A stretch of DNA of 64,000 nt from Amaranthus tricolor (GCF_026212465.1 NC_080047.1:43310059-43374058); one strand, 5' to 3'; positions 1 to 13,668 are shown, numbered from the stretch's first letter. Program-made: numbers and translations. The notes: generated from the sequence alone by a model not told the origin.

Positions 1-757
1 CATGACCAGAGCCGTGACCAGGGAGATCTGGACCTGCACAATCAGGGGGACGTCATCTCTATACATGGACCTAGCCATAAAGGTCCAAGAGCCCTGCTGG
101 TAGTTCACACAGTTACCTAGAACACAAGCACAAGGGAACCCAGTCGCTGAACAGAACAGTGCTGACCAGCCTTAGCTTCTGACTTGGTTTTCTGTTTCAG
201 TTTTGTTTTTAAATACATGATGTAACGCACGTGATGATTTTAGCCGTTAGCTAGTTAGAAGCCTATAAATATAGGTTGCCTCTCATGTACATGGATTCAG
301 TTTAGTGATTAATAATAATCATTCTTCATTTTTTTCCAAGTTGAGAAATTCCTCCCTTTGTTCCCTTTGTGTATGCATTTGTCATTAATCCTCAGCCTTC
401 CAAGAAAGTTTGGAACATTTTCTACACTCTAATTCTGGAACAATTTAGAGTGTCATCTTTCCTATATTGAGTGGAACTCAAGGAGAGGTGTGTGGAGTCA
501 TTTTTCGTTGGTGAGTGAAGCCAAGACAGAGGGTGACTAAGGCTGGCCTGAAAACCAAGAATTGGTTTCTTGGGTTGATTGGTGGTGGTATTGTGTGAAT
601 TGGAGTCAATCATCCTTCCTGTAATTGAGAGGACTGATTGTGTGCAAGGTTGAGAGTCCGGAGGATCCAATCTTGGTGCAGATTGACAGTACGAAAAAGT
701 ATTGGGAAGTCGACACCATTACATTGCCACAAGTCCACTAAACAAGAGCAAGTTCAC
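1..757 (+). other. Retroelement-like sequence, no gene recognised
   Basis: No coding region can be supported here. A TATA-like motif lies near 264-276, followed by a long T-rich leader with stop codons in all frames. This is the look of an LTR or of a degenerate retroelement end, but I could not find both LTR borders, a primer-binding site or a target duplication, so the assignment is weak. It ends where a truncated MITE terminus begins at about 758. Confidence 0.25.
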
Positions 758-795
758 TAACAGCCCGTTTGGTAATCGGTATTATTTCCCATTGA
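758..795 (+). mobile_element. Truncated end of PIF/Harbinger-like MITE
   Basis: TAA followed by CAGCCCGTTTGGTAATCGGT matches the left terminus of the complete elements at 17721-17949 and 25782-26091 in this window. Only about 35 bp can be matched and no right terminus follows, so this is a fragment. Confidence 0.4.
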
Positions 796-1079
796 TGCTT
801 GGCAAATGCTAACTTCTTGTGCTCTGATTATGTAGGTTTGCTTGATGAAGTTCAGTGTATTAATGTACAATCATGGCATATAAAATGGGAGCTTGTTATT
901 TCATCTAGCCCCTTTATCTTTGCTGGAACGGAAGTGTTGTTCTCGGTACTACCGTCTTGTTTTGTTTGTATTTGCCTTAAATTTTCCCTATTCTATCTTG
1001 ATTTTTATGTCGCCATTATACTCTTCTACTTCTCTTATTTGGGTATGCATCGTATTTTGTCTCATCGTTGTGTACTTGT

Positions 1080-2599
1080 GTTGCATGTGCGAAGGAAGCT
1101 CATGCCGTATCACCTCATTCTGCACAAATAATGTATGTTGCAATGGCTTCTCCATTATTCTGCGCTCCGTTCCATTTCACTTTTGCCTATGTCGCTGCTG
1201 TGCTGCAATCTATTTGGAACCATAGGCCACTAAGCGTTGTTCTAGGATGTCTGGCCTTTGCTGCTGGGATACTTTCTGTGCATTTTTTCAGGTGTGCATA
1301 GAAAATCCGATCTTATATTCCTGGTAGATGCAATTAATTAATGGCTATGATATATGTTTTATTACATTTAGATAGTTGCGGATCAGTTGTCTTTTGTGTT
1401 CGCATATTGGGTGTTTGGCAAATGACGTTTTTATTGATTTTGTTTGTTATTTTTTGGCTTTTGGCTTTGTTTGGTCGAACAACTAAAAAAAATGTTAGGT
1501 TAATATCGTTTAAGTTGTTGAAAAGTTGGTTTTTAAGCCGAAACGAAAAGGCTATAGCTTTTTCGTTGCCTTTTGGCTTTTTGACCCACTTTTTTTTTTT
1601 TTATAAAAAACTAGTAAGTCAACAACCAATGACTAATTTTTTACCAAATATCTCCGTAACATTTAACTTAAATAGCTGGCTTATTAGCTAGCAAATCAGT
1701 CAATACATTCAGGTAGCCAAACTAGCCAACAACTTACGCAAAAGTTTCTGGCCAACAGTATAGCAAAAGCTTCAATCAACAACAAACAACCATTATTTCC
1801 AAATGGAGTTTGTGTAAAAATGGCTAAAACGTTCCTGCTGCTTTTCCCTTGTAATTTCATGTGCACTCCGTTGTGTTCTCCGATGGTGTGAAAGATTGTC
1901 AGCGGTGGAACCGACAATCAGTAATTGCGATGACTTGCCATTAGTTATGACTTATGACGAATCTACTGTGGCTCTTAAACCTGCATCGTCTAATGCCATT
2001 ATATCGCCCTCACACTACGTGATTTCTAATCACGAGTCATGAACGTCAGATGAGTATTCCTGTGATCAAGCTAAATTCGACTTATTGCTAGCTATGTTTC
2101 CTAGAGCTGATCGATTTTGTTGAATGCTGCAGTATAGCACACCCCTATCTTGTGGCTGTCAATTGGCACTACACATTTTACGTCCGGCATAGAATCATCA
2201 ACACGCATCAGTTGATGTAATATCTCCTAGCTCCGCTCTATATTTATTCATGGCTATCAATCGTGCATTCTAGGTCAGTTATGAGCCATCCATATCATAG
2301 CTTGTGTTCCGTCTTTCACACTGTATAAATTTCTTCATCCCTCTCTACGCATTCTGTTATCAGGAAAAACCCGATCCAGAATCTGGGTGTTGACCTATTT
2401 TTTGGCTTGCACTGCAGTCCTTATGCCTGCACCATTGATCGAGTATAGATACTACACGATAACTGGAATCGATGACACTAGAAAATGGCTATTGTTGGTG
2501 ATTCTATATATGGCGATTAATAGCTTTACCATGTGTATGTGCTTGTTTCGGCCGTCTGATTGGAGCCATGAATCTGGTGTTCAGAGGTTTATATGGTAG
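1080..2599 (+). pseudogene. ALG10: ALG10-like alpha-1,2-glucosyltransferase pseudogene (3' part)
   Basis: Three exon-like blocks match the C-terminal part of ALG10, the ER-membrane enzyme that adds the last glucose to the dolichol-linked oligosaccharide used for N-glycosylation. Block 1 (about 1080-1291) encodes AKEAHAVSPHSAQIMY and two membrane segments ending LLSVHFF-like. Block 2 (2133-2273) encodes IAHPYLVAVNWHYTFY. Block 3 (2364-2599) encodes the family C-terminus PLIEYRYYTITG ... GVQRFIW and a stop. Splice borders are still good: CAG/GTGTGC at 1291, GCAG at 2132, TAG/GTCAG at 2273, ATCAG at 2363. The copy is dead. Block 2 has an in-frame TAA at 2218-2220 where the family has a lysine, its length no longer keeps phase with block 3, and the conserved ADNRHY motif reads AVNWHY. 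No N-terminal half is recognisable upstream. Kept introns rule out a processed retrocopy and point to a decayed genomic duplicate. Confidence 0.8.
1408..1650. mobile_element. MITE-like repeat in ALG10 pseudogene intron
   Basis: GGGTGTTTGGCAAATGACG at the left and the inverted-type end ACCAAATATCTCC at the right enclose an AT-rich, T-run-containing core. A similar pair of ends occurs near 48427-48660. The superfamily was not determined and no clear target duplication was seen. Confidence 0.35.
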
Positions 2600-5215
2600 A
2601 TTTTATTAGACTACATTACAATTGATCTCTATAGTATTTTGTATACCGTGTTACCATTGGATTACGATCACAATATTTAATCAAAATTATGAGATCTCGA
2701 GCATGGGTTGGCCTGGTTGAAGATTTTTTGTTTCACTCTTCTGATAGTAGTTTTATTCTCATTAGTCACCACCTATAAGAAGAATCAATTTCGTCTAATT
2801 CTTTTTGCGTGTAGAGAATTTTTAGCCTTACTCCGGGATAGAAAAATCGGAAATAGAAAAAGCGAAAAGAAAATTAATGATGGGAGTTTGGTGTTCTTAC
2901 CCATTGGATTCTTACTATATCAATAATAGTCATGGGAACAAATTTATGATGGAAAAGGGTCAAGAAACTTTTAGGTAGGGGCATAAGAAGCACAAGAATT
3001 AGATGCTTCTTTTGTTTACCCTTTTTGGGGGGGATTGGTGTGGGGTAGAATTTATTTGCTTTCATTTAGTTTAAGTAGTCAATAATTGTTTAATAACTAA
3101 TTATACTTGTATATTCATTTAATTTAAACTCAAAGGAAATGTGATATTAAAAGGTTGATCTTAGTATTTTTATACAAAAGTGTTTTATTAAGAATATATT
3201 AAAATCAAATAGAAAATGAGTATATTTTTCAATTTTACAGCTTATAATTTTTAGTACGTGTGAAAGAAAAAAGATGATAGCCTTTAGTTTTATCTCAAGG
3301 TAACTGAGGCTAAACTTGTCTAAATTATTTTCGATAATTAATTTTTTTTGCCTTTATAAAATATGTTAAAATAATTTAACTTCATATTAAGCTGGTCTCT
3401 ATAAATACTATTTAAGTGTGGCCAATAATACAACAATGTTGCTCGCTTCTTTTCTTAAATTTTTGACAAATTTATTTATCAAGTGAGCTATTTGAAATGA
3501 AATTCTATGACCACCACAACCGTGTAACATGTTTGAATGTAAGAATTTAAGTTCTACCCATTACTTGGCCAGTCTAAAGATTTATTTTCTATAATTGAAA
3601 TATTATGAAATTAACGTTTAGACTTGCGACTTGGAAATAATTTGACATAAATAATTGTAAATAACTACATCAAACCTGACTGTTGGATCGACCCAAACCG
3701 ATCAAAATTGTAAATGATACAACTTAATGATGCTTTATACTCTTTATCCTATCACAAACATAAATTACTAGGTTATATTCTCCCAATGGTGTCCCATGTA
3801 GTAGCCTTAGCTTTTGGATTATCATCTTAAAAGGGTTATAATTTCTACCTTTTATGATTAATAAAATGTTACCCTATGATATTATGGAATAGAATTCTCA
3901 ATAAGAGGAAAAGTATGGACAAAGGTGAAAGATTTGAGAATCAAATCCTTACCTTCTCAGTTCTCATACAAGGGAATTCTATACTTATTCTTCACCTTTC
4001 TTTGTGGTCTTGCTTTAAGAAGAAATCCTACCTCCAAAAGCCTACTCCATATAATCATATCTTGGGTTCAAATCCAAGTTCTGGGGTTGATTTTAAGGAT
4101 GCCTACTCCCAACTAATTATATTTACTTTTATAAATCATAGATCATTATTTGTCTTTTAAAATTGGGTGAGTCCCAAATTTTAATATTCAACCAATTAAA
4201 AAAATTTCTTAGATAATTTGATGAAAAAAGTACTTTTAAGGAAAATTCTTATTGAAACTTACTTTCTATATTAACCATACAAGTTTTTAATATAAGGCAT
4301 CTAAGCATGTTTTTATTTCACATATACTTCTAAGATTTCTCTGCATCCAAGCCTATAAAATATCAAAATTGACAAATCAGCACAAATATTAGGTTAAACA
4401 TAAGCCTTATGAGTTTTGAATATTATATATAAACATATTACATTTCCATATTCTCAATATCTAGTTTTAATTATAGAAAAATAGTTGGAAAAAAAAAACA
4501 ACTTTTTAAAATATATACTCCTTCATTCCACTCATTTCACTATATTTAGTGTAAAAAAATTTTACATACGTAATACGACAACTGTAATATGATAAATTAA
4601 TTGGAATAGAGGAGATTTAGGAGTACAATAAAGACCTTTTAAAATCATAAAACTAAACAACTGCTCACTTTGCTCATATTTTTAGATTCCGTTTTGGCAC
4701 TTATGTAACTAGGTTGTATTGTTCATTGGGTTGTATTATGGCGTGACTCGTGAGAGGGTGGCAAAGTTCCCAACATATGTAACTAGGTTGGGCTAAATAT
4801 AGTATAGGACCACCATACCAAAACAACACTACTATTATTGTCAACTATAGAAATATAAAGGAGTACCATACACTAGTGTCTTAGTCCATACTCTATACAC
4901 TTCATTTGAAGTGTAGTATATAGTTGATGTAATTTGGTTCTTATAGGTGCTTACAATTAGTTGCCATAAAAGATCTAGCATGCAACTATGCAATCACACT
5001 CAGCTTTTAATTGTGTTGATTCTTAATTAGGAATGATTAAATGGGCGGATGGTATGTCTTTCCGCATATCATACATATTCCTATCTAAAATTTACATATC
5101 CACCACCCATAGAATTAAGGTAGAATTTTTATACCCACATCTGCTCATATGGGTATGTATTCAAACTCTAATTTGCATCTATTATGACTAACTGGGTATA
5201 CTCATTTATACATGC
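2600..5215. other. Intergenic, AT-rich, no gene seen
   Basis: Short open frames (for example 3876-4160) lack family motifs, sensible starts or splice context and look like chance. Apart from a small Stowaway-like MITE near 4518-4623 I see nothing definable. Confidence 0.5.
4518..4623. mobile_element. Possible short Stowaway-like MITE
   Basis: TA/CTCCTTCATTCCA at the left and TGGAATAGAGGAG...GGAG/TA at the right form an imperfect terminal inverted repeat with TA on both sides, about 106 bp. The inverted repeat is gapped, so confidence is modest. Confidence 0.4.
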
Positions 5216-5224
5216 CTTACATTC

Positions 5225-6103
5225 TAGGTTGCACTAAAACGGACACGGACACGGGTACGGGAAAACGCCAACTTAAAAATGGCGGACACGGGGACACGAA
5301 AATGGTAATATAATAAATATATCAAATTAAAGATAATTTTACAATCTTTATTAATTTATTCCAGACAAAACCATTCAAACCCAAAAAATTCCCAGAAATA
5401 CCCACATCAAATTTAGAAATCCCAGCTTTGCCAACAATTCATACTAAAATTCCCTTTCTAGAAAAAATTATCTCAAATTCCCCACAAAAATTAAGTGATT
5501 CTTATTCTTCCCCAAATTCTGTTCTTCTAACATCAAAACTACAAACTATTTTTTCTAGGAAAATATCAGAAGATTTTGAAGATTATTCAAAATCAGAAAA
5601 GGAAAAAAACCCAGAAAAAATAAAATTAAAATTGATTTCTTCTCCATTAAAGGGAATAAACCCAGAATTTACCAACAGATCAAGAAGAAAAAAGAAGGGA
5701 TTAAGTAAGAGTTTATCTGACCTTGAATTTGAAGAACTTAAAGGGTTTATGGATTTGAGTTTTGTTTTTTCTAAAGAAGATATAGATTCAAGGTTGGTTT
5801 CAATCATTCCTGGGTTGCAAAAATTAGGAAAAAATGATGATAAAATTGAAAATAATGATAATAAATGTGGTAATAATTCATCAATATCAAGACCATATCT
5901 ATCAGAAACATGGGAAGTAACGGAGAAGAAAAGAATGGAAAATAGTTTTTTTTTTTAAAAACGTGTCCTTGCCGTGTCCGCGTGTCCGGAAAAATATTAA
6001 AATATTGGACACTTCATTTGGCGTTTCGGACATGGATTTTCGCGTGTCCGTCGCGTGTCCGACATAGGACACGCCAGTTCAGGGACGTGTCCGTGTATTC
6101 CAG
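5225..6103. mobile_element. Mutator-like element carrying a DUF1685 gene fragment
   Basis: The element is bounded by an exact 9-bp direct repeat, CTTACATTC, at 5216-5224 and 6104-6112, the target-duplication length typical of Mutator-like elements (MULEs). Termini start TAGGTTGCACTAAAACGG and, inverted, CTGGAATACACGGACACG. Both subterminal zones are rich in iterated GTGTCCG/CGGACAC. Both zones are repeated, in the opposite orientation, by the element at 28021-29033, but the two interiors differ. Here the interior holds an open DUF1685 coding fragment (separate entry) and no transposase. That makes it a non-autonomous, gene-carrying MULE of Pack-MULE type. Confidence 0.8.
5362..5958 (+). pseudogene. 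DUF1685 gene fragment captured in MULE
   Basis: About 190 codons stay open in one frame. They include the plant DUF1685 signature KSLSDLEFEELKGFMDL (residues start near 5707), FVFSKEDIDSRLVSIIPGLQ and the C-terminal RPYLSETWEV block. DUF1685 proteins are plant proteins of unknown function. The reading frame has no ATG upstream of the conserved part: it runs back to about 5362 without one and starts within AT-rich element sequence, so this is a fragment. It ends in an F-run at TAA 5956-5958, next to the right subterminal repeats. No stop interrupts the conserved part, so the capture is either recent or the sequence is still constrained. A transcript starting in the MULE end could express it, but nothing here proves that. 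Confidence 0.7.
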
Positions 6104-6935
6104 CTTACATTCACTCCATGTCTATGTTATATGTGCTTCACAATTGTAATTCCTTAAAATTTTAATTGTATATCTAATTTATTTTAAATCATACTATGTA
6201 TTGAATAAAATTAATATACTTATTTTTTTAGAACTTTTTAAATAAATATATACAAAATTGATACAATAATGGTACATTGTAGATATGGAGCTAGTGGGTA
6301 AGTGGCGGGTCAAGTGGGTATGAGACAGGGCGAGTTAAAATAAAGGGTAAAATTTCATACCCACCACCTATCCACCACCTATGGCGGATAAGAGTTTTCA
6401 TATCCCAACTCCAACCTATATAATTCACCCTTTGACATTAGACAAATCGTCATAAATTCGTGTGTACAAACACACATACGAGGAGATTTGAATACATGCA
6501 AACTTGACGAGTCATTTTCAAAACTATATTGTAATAAGAGTGGTCCGATTAGCAACAGGAAGAAGTATGTTTTAACACCATTAAAATCTACATGTTTAAT
6601 CATGAGATCAAATGCTTAACAAGTCAGTTAGGTAGTACTCACTAAAAATAGGATACAAATATAGTAAGATTTTAAATGGGTAATCAACTCATGCTTTTTT
6701 AATGAATATTATTCATCAATTTATTTTATTTTACAAATTTTTCAAAATGCATAAAAAAAAAACATAATCAACTAAAATATTGTTCGATTCATTAATGTAT
6801 ACTTGCATTATATAAATTTTTAAAATTTTATTATACACATTTAAAAACATTTGATTTTAAAATAGTGCATTAATTAAATAGCATAATAACTGGAGATGCA
6901 TATAGGGCTAAAAAATCGAAAAAGTATGAAATATA

Positions 6936-7255
6936 CTTCCTCCGTTCCATGATACTTGCTACATTTTCTATTTTTGGCAATTTCATATTAGTTGCTATAT
7001 TTCCGTTTTTAGTAATAAAATAATCATTTAAAGTTCTACCTACCCCTATTTTTATCCTACTCTATACTTTATACTTTATAATAAAATATATACTATACTC
7101 TATAAAGTAACCTAACAACCTATTTTTCCTTTTTCTTTTTCAATTAACAATAATAAAATACTATACTCTATAAAGTAAACAATCAGCTACAGTCAATCAC
7201 TTTTCTTAATTCCCGTGCCCGTGCAAATGTAGCAACAATTATGGAACGGAGGAAG
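6936..7255. mobile_element. Stowaway (Tc1/mariner) MITE, copy 1
   Basis: A 320-bp element with near-perfect terminal inverted repeats: CTTCCTCCGTTCCAT at the left, ATGGAACGGAGGAAG at the right, and TA on each side. Its internal sequence (ACTTGCTACATTTTCTATTTTTGGC... and the repeated ACTATACTCTATAAAGTAA) is shared over its length with 57164-57477, so the two are copies of one family. Confidence 0.9.
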
Positions 7256-7484
7256 TATAATTTTTCCCACATTTTTGCTCAACTTGCATGATGCAGCTGT
7301 CTTACTCCTATCAATACTTTTGCATAGTTGTTATAGTCAAAATTTTGGAAATAACGATAATAGTGAATTTCTAAGTGCTAATATTTTGATTTCTACACAA
7401 CGGGCCACATGCTAATCTAATCTACCCACCAAAATAGCTTTTTCCATAAATCATGTGGTAGACCCTAGAGAATTTTGGAAAATA

Positions 7485-7702
7485 CTCCCTCGGTCCCAAT
7501 AATTTTACCCTGTGGAGGTATTCAAAAAATGAGTAATTAAAGTGGTATATTTTGGGAACATATAAAAAAAATATATAGATTACAAGTTAAATATATGGAT
7601 AAAAGTTTATTAAAAAATATAAGTTATAATCAAAAATAAAAATGAGACAAATTTAATAAAACAAATTAAAAAGTTGACGCAAATTTGATAGGAGGGAGGG
7701 AG
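7485..7702. mobile_element. Stowaway-like MITE, second family
   Basis: CTCCCTCGGTCCCAAT at the left and GGAGGGAGGGAG at the right with flanking TA, about 218 bp. The core contains AAATGAGACAAATTTAAT, a motif type found in the mariner-related MITE at 53903-54163. Confidence 0.65.
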
Positions 7703-10700
7703 TAGTCTTAACAATTCTAAGTTAAAAATTCGGTTTTTGAGAATCAATGCTAGAAAATTGTAATCCAATGAGAGGGCTATAACCTATGTATTGAAAGGAT
7801 AAATGAGTTGAGTCGAGTTGGATAAAGACTAGAAATGTTAGACTCAACTTGGTTTCAAATTCTTGAATTTTAAGCTTGAGAAATTTTATTAAGGCTAGAA
7901 ATCTTAGACTCGACTAGGTTTTCGATTGTTTATATATTTTATAAACAATATGTTAAATATGATGTTGATTAGTTTATTGCCTTTAAGCTTATTTGCAAGC
8001 TTTTAAGTTGAACCAACCTTTGTTGGGAATGGTTGATTTAAGTATTAAGCTGAGCTCCAATTTGGGTCGAGCTTGAAAGTTCTTGAGTCGATGCTTCTCA
8101 TTTACACGACATAACTTAGATGATAATAATTATTTTTGTGAGATGTCGTCTTTTAAAATATGGTATCAAACAAGGAGCTTATTTCTTATAATTTGATTAG
8201 TTAGAATAGACCTTTTAATTTATATATAAATTGTGTCACTTTTATCATGAAACCGACTAATTCCACCATTTGTGTTCAGATAATACTACATCAATCGTCT
8301 TATGTTTAACTAAATCACTAAAAATATACGTAATTTAAGTTTTGTTAAAGTACAAGTTAAATTTTAATAAAATATATTCGAATTAGTTAGACTTAGTAAA
8401 AAAAACTATTATAAAAATATAACATTATTTTAAAAATGTTTAATTTAGCTAATTTATATATGTATATTTTATTTTATTATTATTATTTTTTAAAATAGGG
8501 GAGTGAAAGTAATAGTCTAATAGTCATAATTAATTAAAAACAGAAAAACAAAATACGATTAATTTTACAGTTAACCTTATCAGTTAGATTTGCAAGAATA
8601 TAAAATAGAATTGAATATTATCTCAATTTTTTGAACATACATGACTTTTTCCTAAATAATCTGAATTCAATTCTTGCTAGCTAGCCTTTCGATCTACCTT
8701 ATAAAATAAAATTGTATGAGAAATCAAACGTTTATAAGTTATCTTATTATATCCATGATTACTAATGAGCATTGGGATAAATTAGCTAGTGGAGTATTTG
8801 TTTTCATAGACTAAGGTATTAAAACAAAAGTTCGTCACGACTCATGAAGTAATCTTTAAATACTTTTTTTATTGGGATATGATTTAACTGCTTATTATTA
8901 TACTTTTAGTATAAGTATACGAGTAATTATGATTCAAATATTGAACTAATGATGAAAAGGTCCAATATCATTACTTGCAATTTAGCCAAGTGGTACACAA
9001 TGCCTTCACTAATTATGATGAAAATCTATCCTACCCTTTTGCTTCTGTTATTACTCGTCATTTTTTTTTTCAAAAAGATATGCAACTAAGATTTAAGAAC
9101 GAGCAGATATGTCTAACTATGAGAAGTTGGTACGTTTTAATTCTTGACTTTTACTAGACTTGACATTTTAAATGTTTTCAAAGAGTTTGTTTATTTAATT
9201 TATGTATGATTTAAAAGTTGATCATATGATCGCCTTACATTAAATTATTTAATATATTCATAGAACTATTAATTTTGGTCTATATCTATATAAATCCTCT
9301 TACTTCTTTATTATCTTATAGAAAGTAAGCTGGAAGCAGTGATTTTTTATTTTTGACTTTTGATTTTTTTAGTTTGCCAAAAAAAAAACCAAAAAAAAGT
9401 TTGGGAGATGATTTCATTAACCAATACTTAATTTTATAAATATCTCTCTAAACAACAGAATTATCTAATGAGTTTAAAAACTAACACTTTCAACTGGTCT
9501 AACAATTCAATTAAAAAACATTGGACAACAACCTACAACCATTTTCTATACAACCCCGTAATCTTTTTCCTTTATAAAAAAACTCAATTATTTAAAATTA
9601 TTATTTACATAATATTTTAAGCCACTTCTCAAGGCAAATTGGCTACGCTAGGCCACATCACTAGGCTAATGTTATAGGTACGTTTTTTGTTATTATTCTA
9701 ATGTCTCTAATGAGCCCTAGATTAGTGGTTCCTTGGTCATGATCCTGGTTTATGATTGATTTTATATATAGTTTAAGTTAAACATTAATGGCTCACCTAA
9801 CAATAATTTAATGGAGGAAGAGCTTCATCATTAACTTTTTGATTAATATGCAATTCTAAATTTTAATGTTAACATTCATGTTTAGTTTAGCTACACAAAC
9901 TCTTCTACAATTATTTAATTTTATGGTCAAAAAGAAGTTTGCTTAATGCACATATGACACAACACAACAATTACCTATATATTTCTTTCTTACTTTGCAA
10001 ATAATTTTAGTATAAAAATAACGTTCATATGCATTAGTTGATAAAGAAATTCGATGTACCGTTGAAAATTGATTCGAACACATTGATATTTTTGGGCATG
10101 TGTAAGGTGTCAAATCACATATGATCCTATAAATTAAGGGTTCTTACATATTAGTCGATATGGTTTACGTTACCTTTAACTTAGTCTAATTACTTGTTTG
10201 AAAAACCTATAATTATAAAAAAATATAAAATAAACGGATTCTTTAAAATTAATGTGTACTTCTGTACTGCACCTGTTAAAGACGAATGCATAGATTGAGG
10301 ATAAGTGTGGCTATGTGTCTCCTCTAATCTATTGATTATCTTTGTGCAAATTGAAAAAGACGAATCAGAAAGAGTAAGATTTAGGGCATCCATTAGACCA
10401 TTTCCATAATTTTTAAATTCCATCAAGTTAATCATGGTATAATCACTTGACTAATGGGGAGTATTAGCTAAGAGTAGCTAGGATATGCAAACTCAAGCAT
10501 GACAAAGTGCAGCTTTTAGACGTGCGACAGAGTGCAATTTTCGGAATTTGCAATGATAGATGGGGTGGTTAAGAATATAGACGTTGGAACAAACAAAACC
10601 CAATGGCTCAAAGCTAATCAGAGGCAATTATGTTCATTGATTATTATATTTTCTAGTAACCCACTTATAATAATGAATGGAAAAATTCCAAATTATATAA

Positions 10701-12673
10701 AAATTAGTCCCACCAACTTAAATTATAAACTTAATTATAATCACAGTCATCAACTCAGTATCTCATATAAGTTATGTTATTGAGATGGAAAATCCGACAT
10801 CGATAAATTAAAGACAATATGCACACTTTTTATATATTATTAGAGCCCTTTTTTTCCTTTGCTATATAGTCTTGGGATGATATATATTTCCTTGACTTTT
10901 GAAGTGTGTGCACTTCGTGTATGTTGGCATTCACAATAAATTTAGCCTAATTTAACATGTGATCTAGGGGAGAAAGATAGCGTACAAACCATACTTGTAA
11001 CTTTTTCGAGGAGAGAGTAAAGTGGAAAATGCACACTCAAAAAATGTAAAATAAACTATCTATTTGTTTATAATTTTTATAATAAGAGTGTTTCAAACTC
11101 GATTTACTTCATTTTTTATAAATATAATATTGTTAAAAATATATTTTTTTAACGTGCCATTTTAATAAGTTGCAAATTTATAATGACAAAGAATGTATAT
11201 TCATTGATCACCAAAAGTGAGAGAGAGAAAAATAGGGCATGCATAGTGATTGGGGATATAATAACCATAGGATTCTCATTTCTCACCATATTATTTGTAA
11301 ATTGTAATCAAAAAAAGATATCGAGTCTAAAGTCTAACCAACAATATTTGACCAAGAAATAGTCGATAATGTCCTTTTTGTCATATCCCTATTCCTAGTA
11401 ATCGCATTGTCTTGGAAACATCTGTACCCCATGTTCTATACTCATTTACCATTTTTTATGTCTCACTTTTCTTTTAGTACCCACCATTATCTCAACTACT
11501 CCTATATCCCATTTCCTTGTAAACATATGGAAGTGATATAATTGGTAATACTATTTTTTAGTTACAATGTTACGAATTGAATTCAAGACTTTGTACGAAA
11601 AAGGCGATACTTATAGAAAAAACTTAATTTTTTAAATGGAGACTATTAGTTAAGGTGTTTAATAATGTGTTGTTTCAATTTAGACATATTGATCTGCTTA
11701 ACATGATAACATCAAAGAAAAGAAATTACTCTTTCGCGTAAAGTCCTCATAAACAGCAAACATTGGAGCTTGCAGTGGCAGTGCCAAAAATTTTAATATA
11801 GAAGTAAAGAGATTCAAACCTCTAACCAATCTTATAAAACAAAACACGCCTTATGTAGTTTAAATTAATCAAATATATATCTATTTTCTTTAAAAAACCG
11901 GGTCAATTTTTTTAGGTTTTTATATGAGTTCATTTAAATCTACTAAAATCACACTAAAACTGCCCCTAGAGTGAGATGTGTGATGGATAGAATTGTAATA
12001 GCTTATAGTGTAAAATTTAATTAGTTCATTGTTTACACACATTTCTCTTATATTTAGTTGGTATGAAATAGATATCATGTAGTGGTTATGAAAATTTTTG
12101 GCGGGGATGGGAATAAGGGAGGAGGAACTTGCACCTATTTGTCCATTTTGCTTCACCTACTCGACTCAATAAACTCTTAAATACATATTATGGGGGCTTA
12201 AATATGATGGTGAGTGAGGGTTAAGTGAGTATCAACACTCAATATGATGCATTATATATATTGAAGGCTCAAAGCTACATTGTCGTGTATTTTACTTATG
12301 TGTTGTTGCCTGTGGGTGTTGGGCTAGAAGATTAAGCTTAATTTATGGAAGCTCGGACGACCTAGAATGATTGCAAGTCATTGTCTGCGCGCTGAGCCGC
12401 TGACAGTAACTTGCCCAAGCAAATTAATTACTTACAAAATCTCATTAATAATCATCTTCTCGTCATTATTTTAATTTTGAGTAACGACTATAATAAGGAT
12501 GACAAACAAAAGGAAGTAAAAGTAGTACTACATATTATTGTTGTACTTGTACATGTATTGTTCAATTTAATAAGTTAGTTTTACTTTCATATTTTCCTAT
12601 TTTTCGGATTTGGTGAAATTAATTCAATTTAGCAATGTATTCTAAATTATACAATTATAATTTATAAGAACTA

Positions 12674-12785
12674 CTTTTTCCGTTTCAATTTAACTACAAT
12701 ATTTATTTTATCATACAGTCTAATGTACTAATTTGATCCTTAATATAAAAATACAAATAATAAATTTTAAGAGAGACGAAAAGAG
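12674..12785. mobile_element. Possible short Stowaway-like MITE
   Basis: CTTTTTCCGTTTCAATTT at the left and GAGAGACGAAAAGAG at the right, each next to TA, about 112 bp. The inverted repeat is imperfect. Confidence 0.4.
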
Positions 12786-13668
12786 TATTATTTTTTGAAT
12801 AAGAAGGCTAGAAAGTTGAACAATGACTTGTCACAATCTATATTCCCCTTTTTAATGCTTGGTTTGGGTGGAGGTTTGTGCAAAAGAAATAAAGCCAAAA
12901 TATAACAAAAATTCTGATTCTTTGATACCCCATTCTTCCGCCACTCGATCCATGCACAAAGGAATAAAGCTACTAAACATGAAGGGGCTCACATGAAAAC
13001 GGTTTCATTCTTCTTGCGTTCCAAATTAATTACAATATTGTCAAAAATGACACTATTTATTCATCACTTTTAATTTGTGATTAGTTTTTAATTTATAGGT
13101 TAAAATATAGTCAAGTGAAATCTTTTTTGATTCATCTCATTGTAAATATTATTAATATTAAATTTTTCTAATTTTGTGAAAATAAAAAATTGAGTTAGAC
13201 AATAAGATAAAAAAATAATTAAGTAAATAATTAAAATAAGTGATTAAGATGAAAAAAATTAAATTACATAAAGACATTAAAGAAGAATGTGATCATTGCC
13301 AAATAAATAACGAAAGATCAATAAGCGAATTAATTGATACTAATTAAAACTATGAAGTATTTCATAATAAAAAATGATGAGTAATAAATTATGGACTTTC
13401 TAATTCTTTGATTAAAGAGGTTAAACAAGTTCTAGATTCTCTTATTTTTTTTCTAGGAAATTAATCTCATTACGGAGTGGTTTTGGTTTAGTGGCCATTA
13501 AAAACTCATTTCTTGTGAAAAATCGTAATTATTTCAATTAATATATAATTCTTACAAATGGAATATCATTTTTACATTAATATTTTAAAACCAATTTTAT
13601 AATTAACTGTGGGGTTCAAAAAGGTATATATCATTATTGACAAGTTAATCGATAACAAATATATATAT

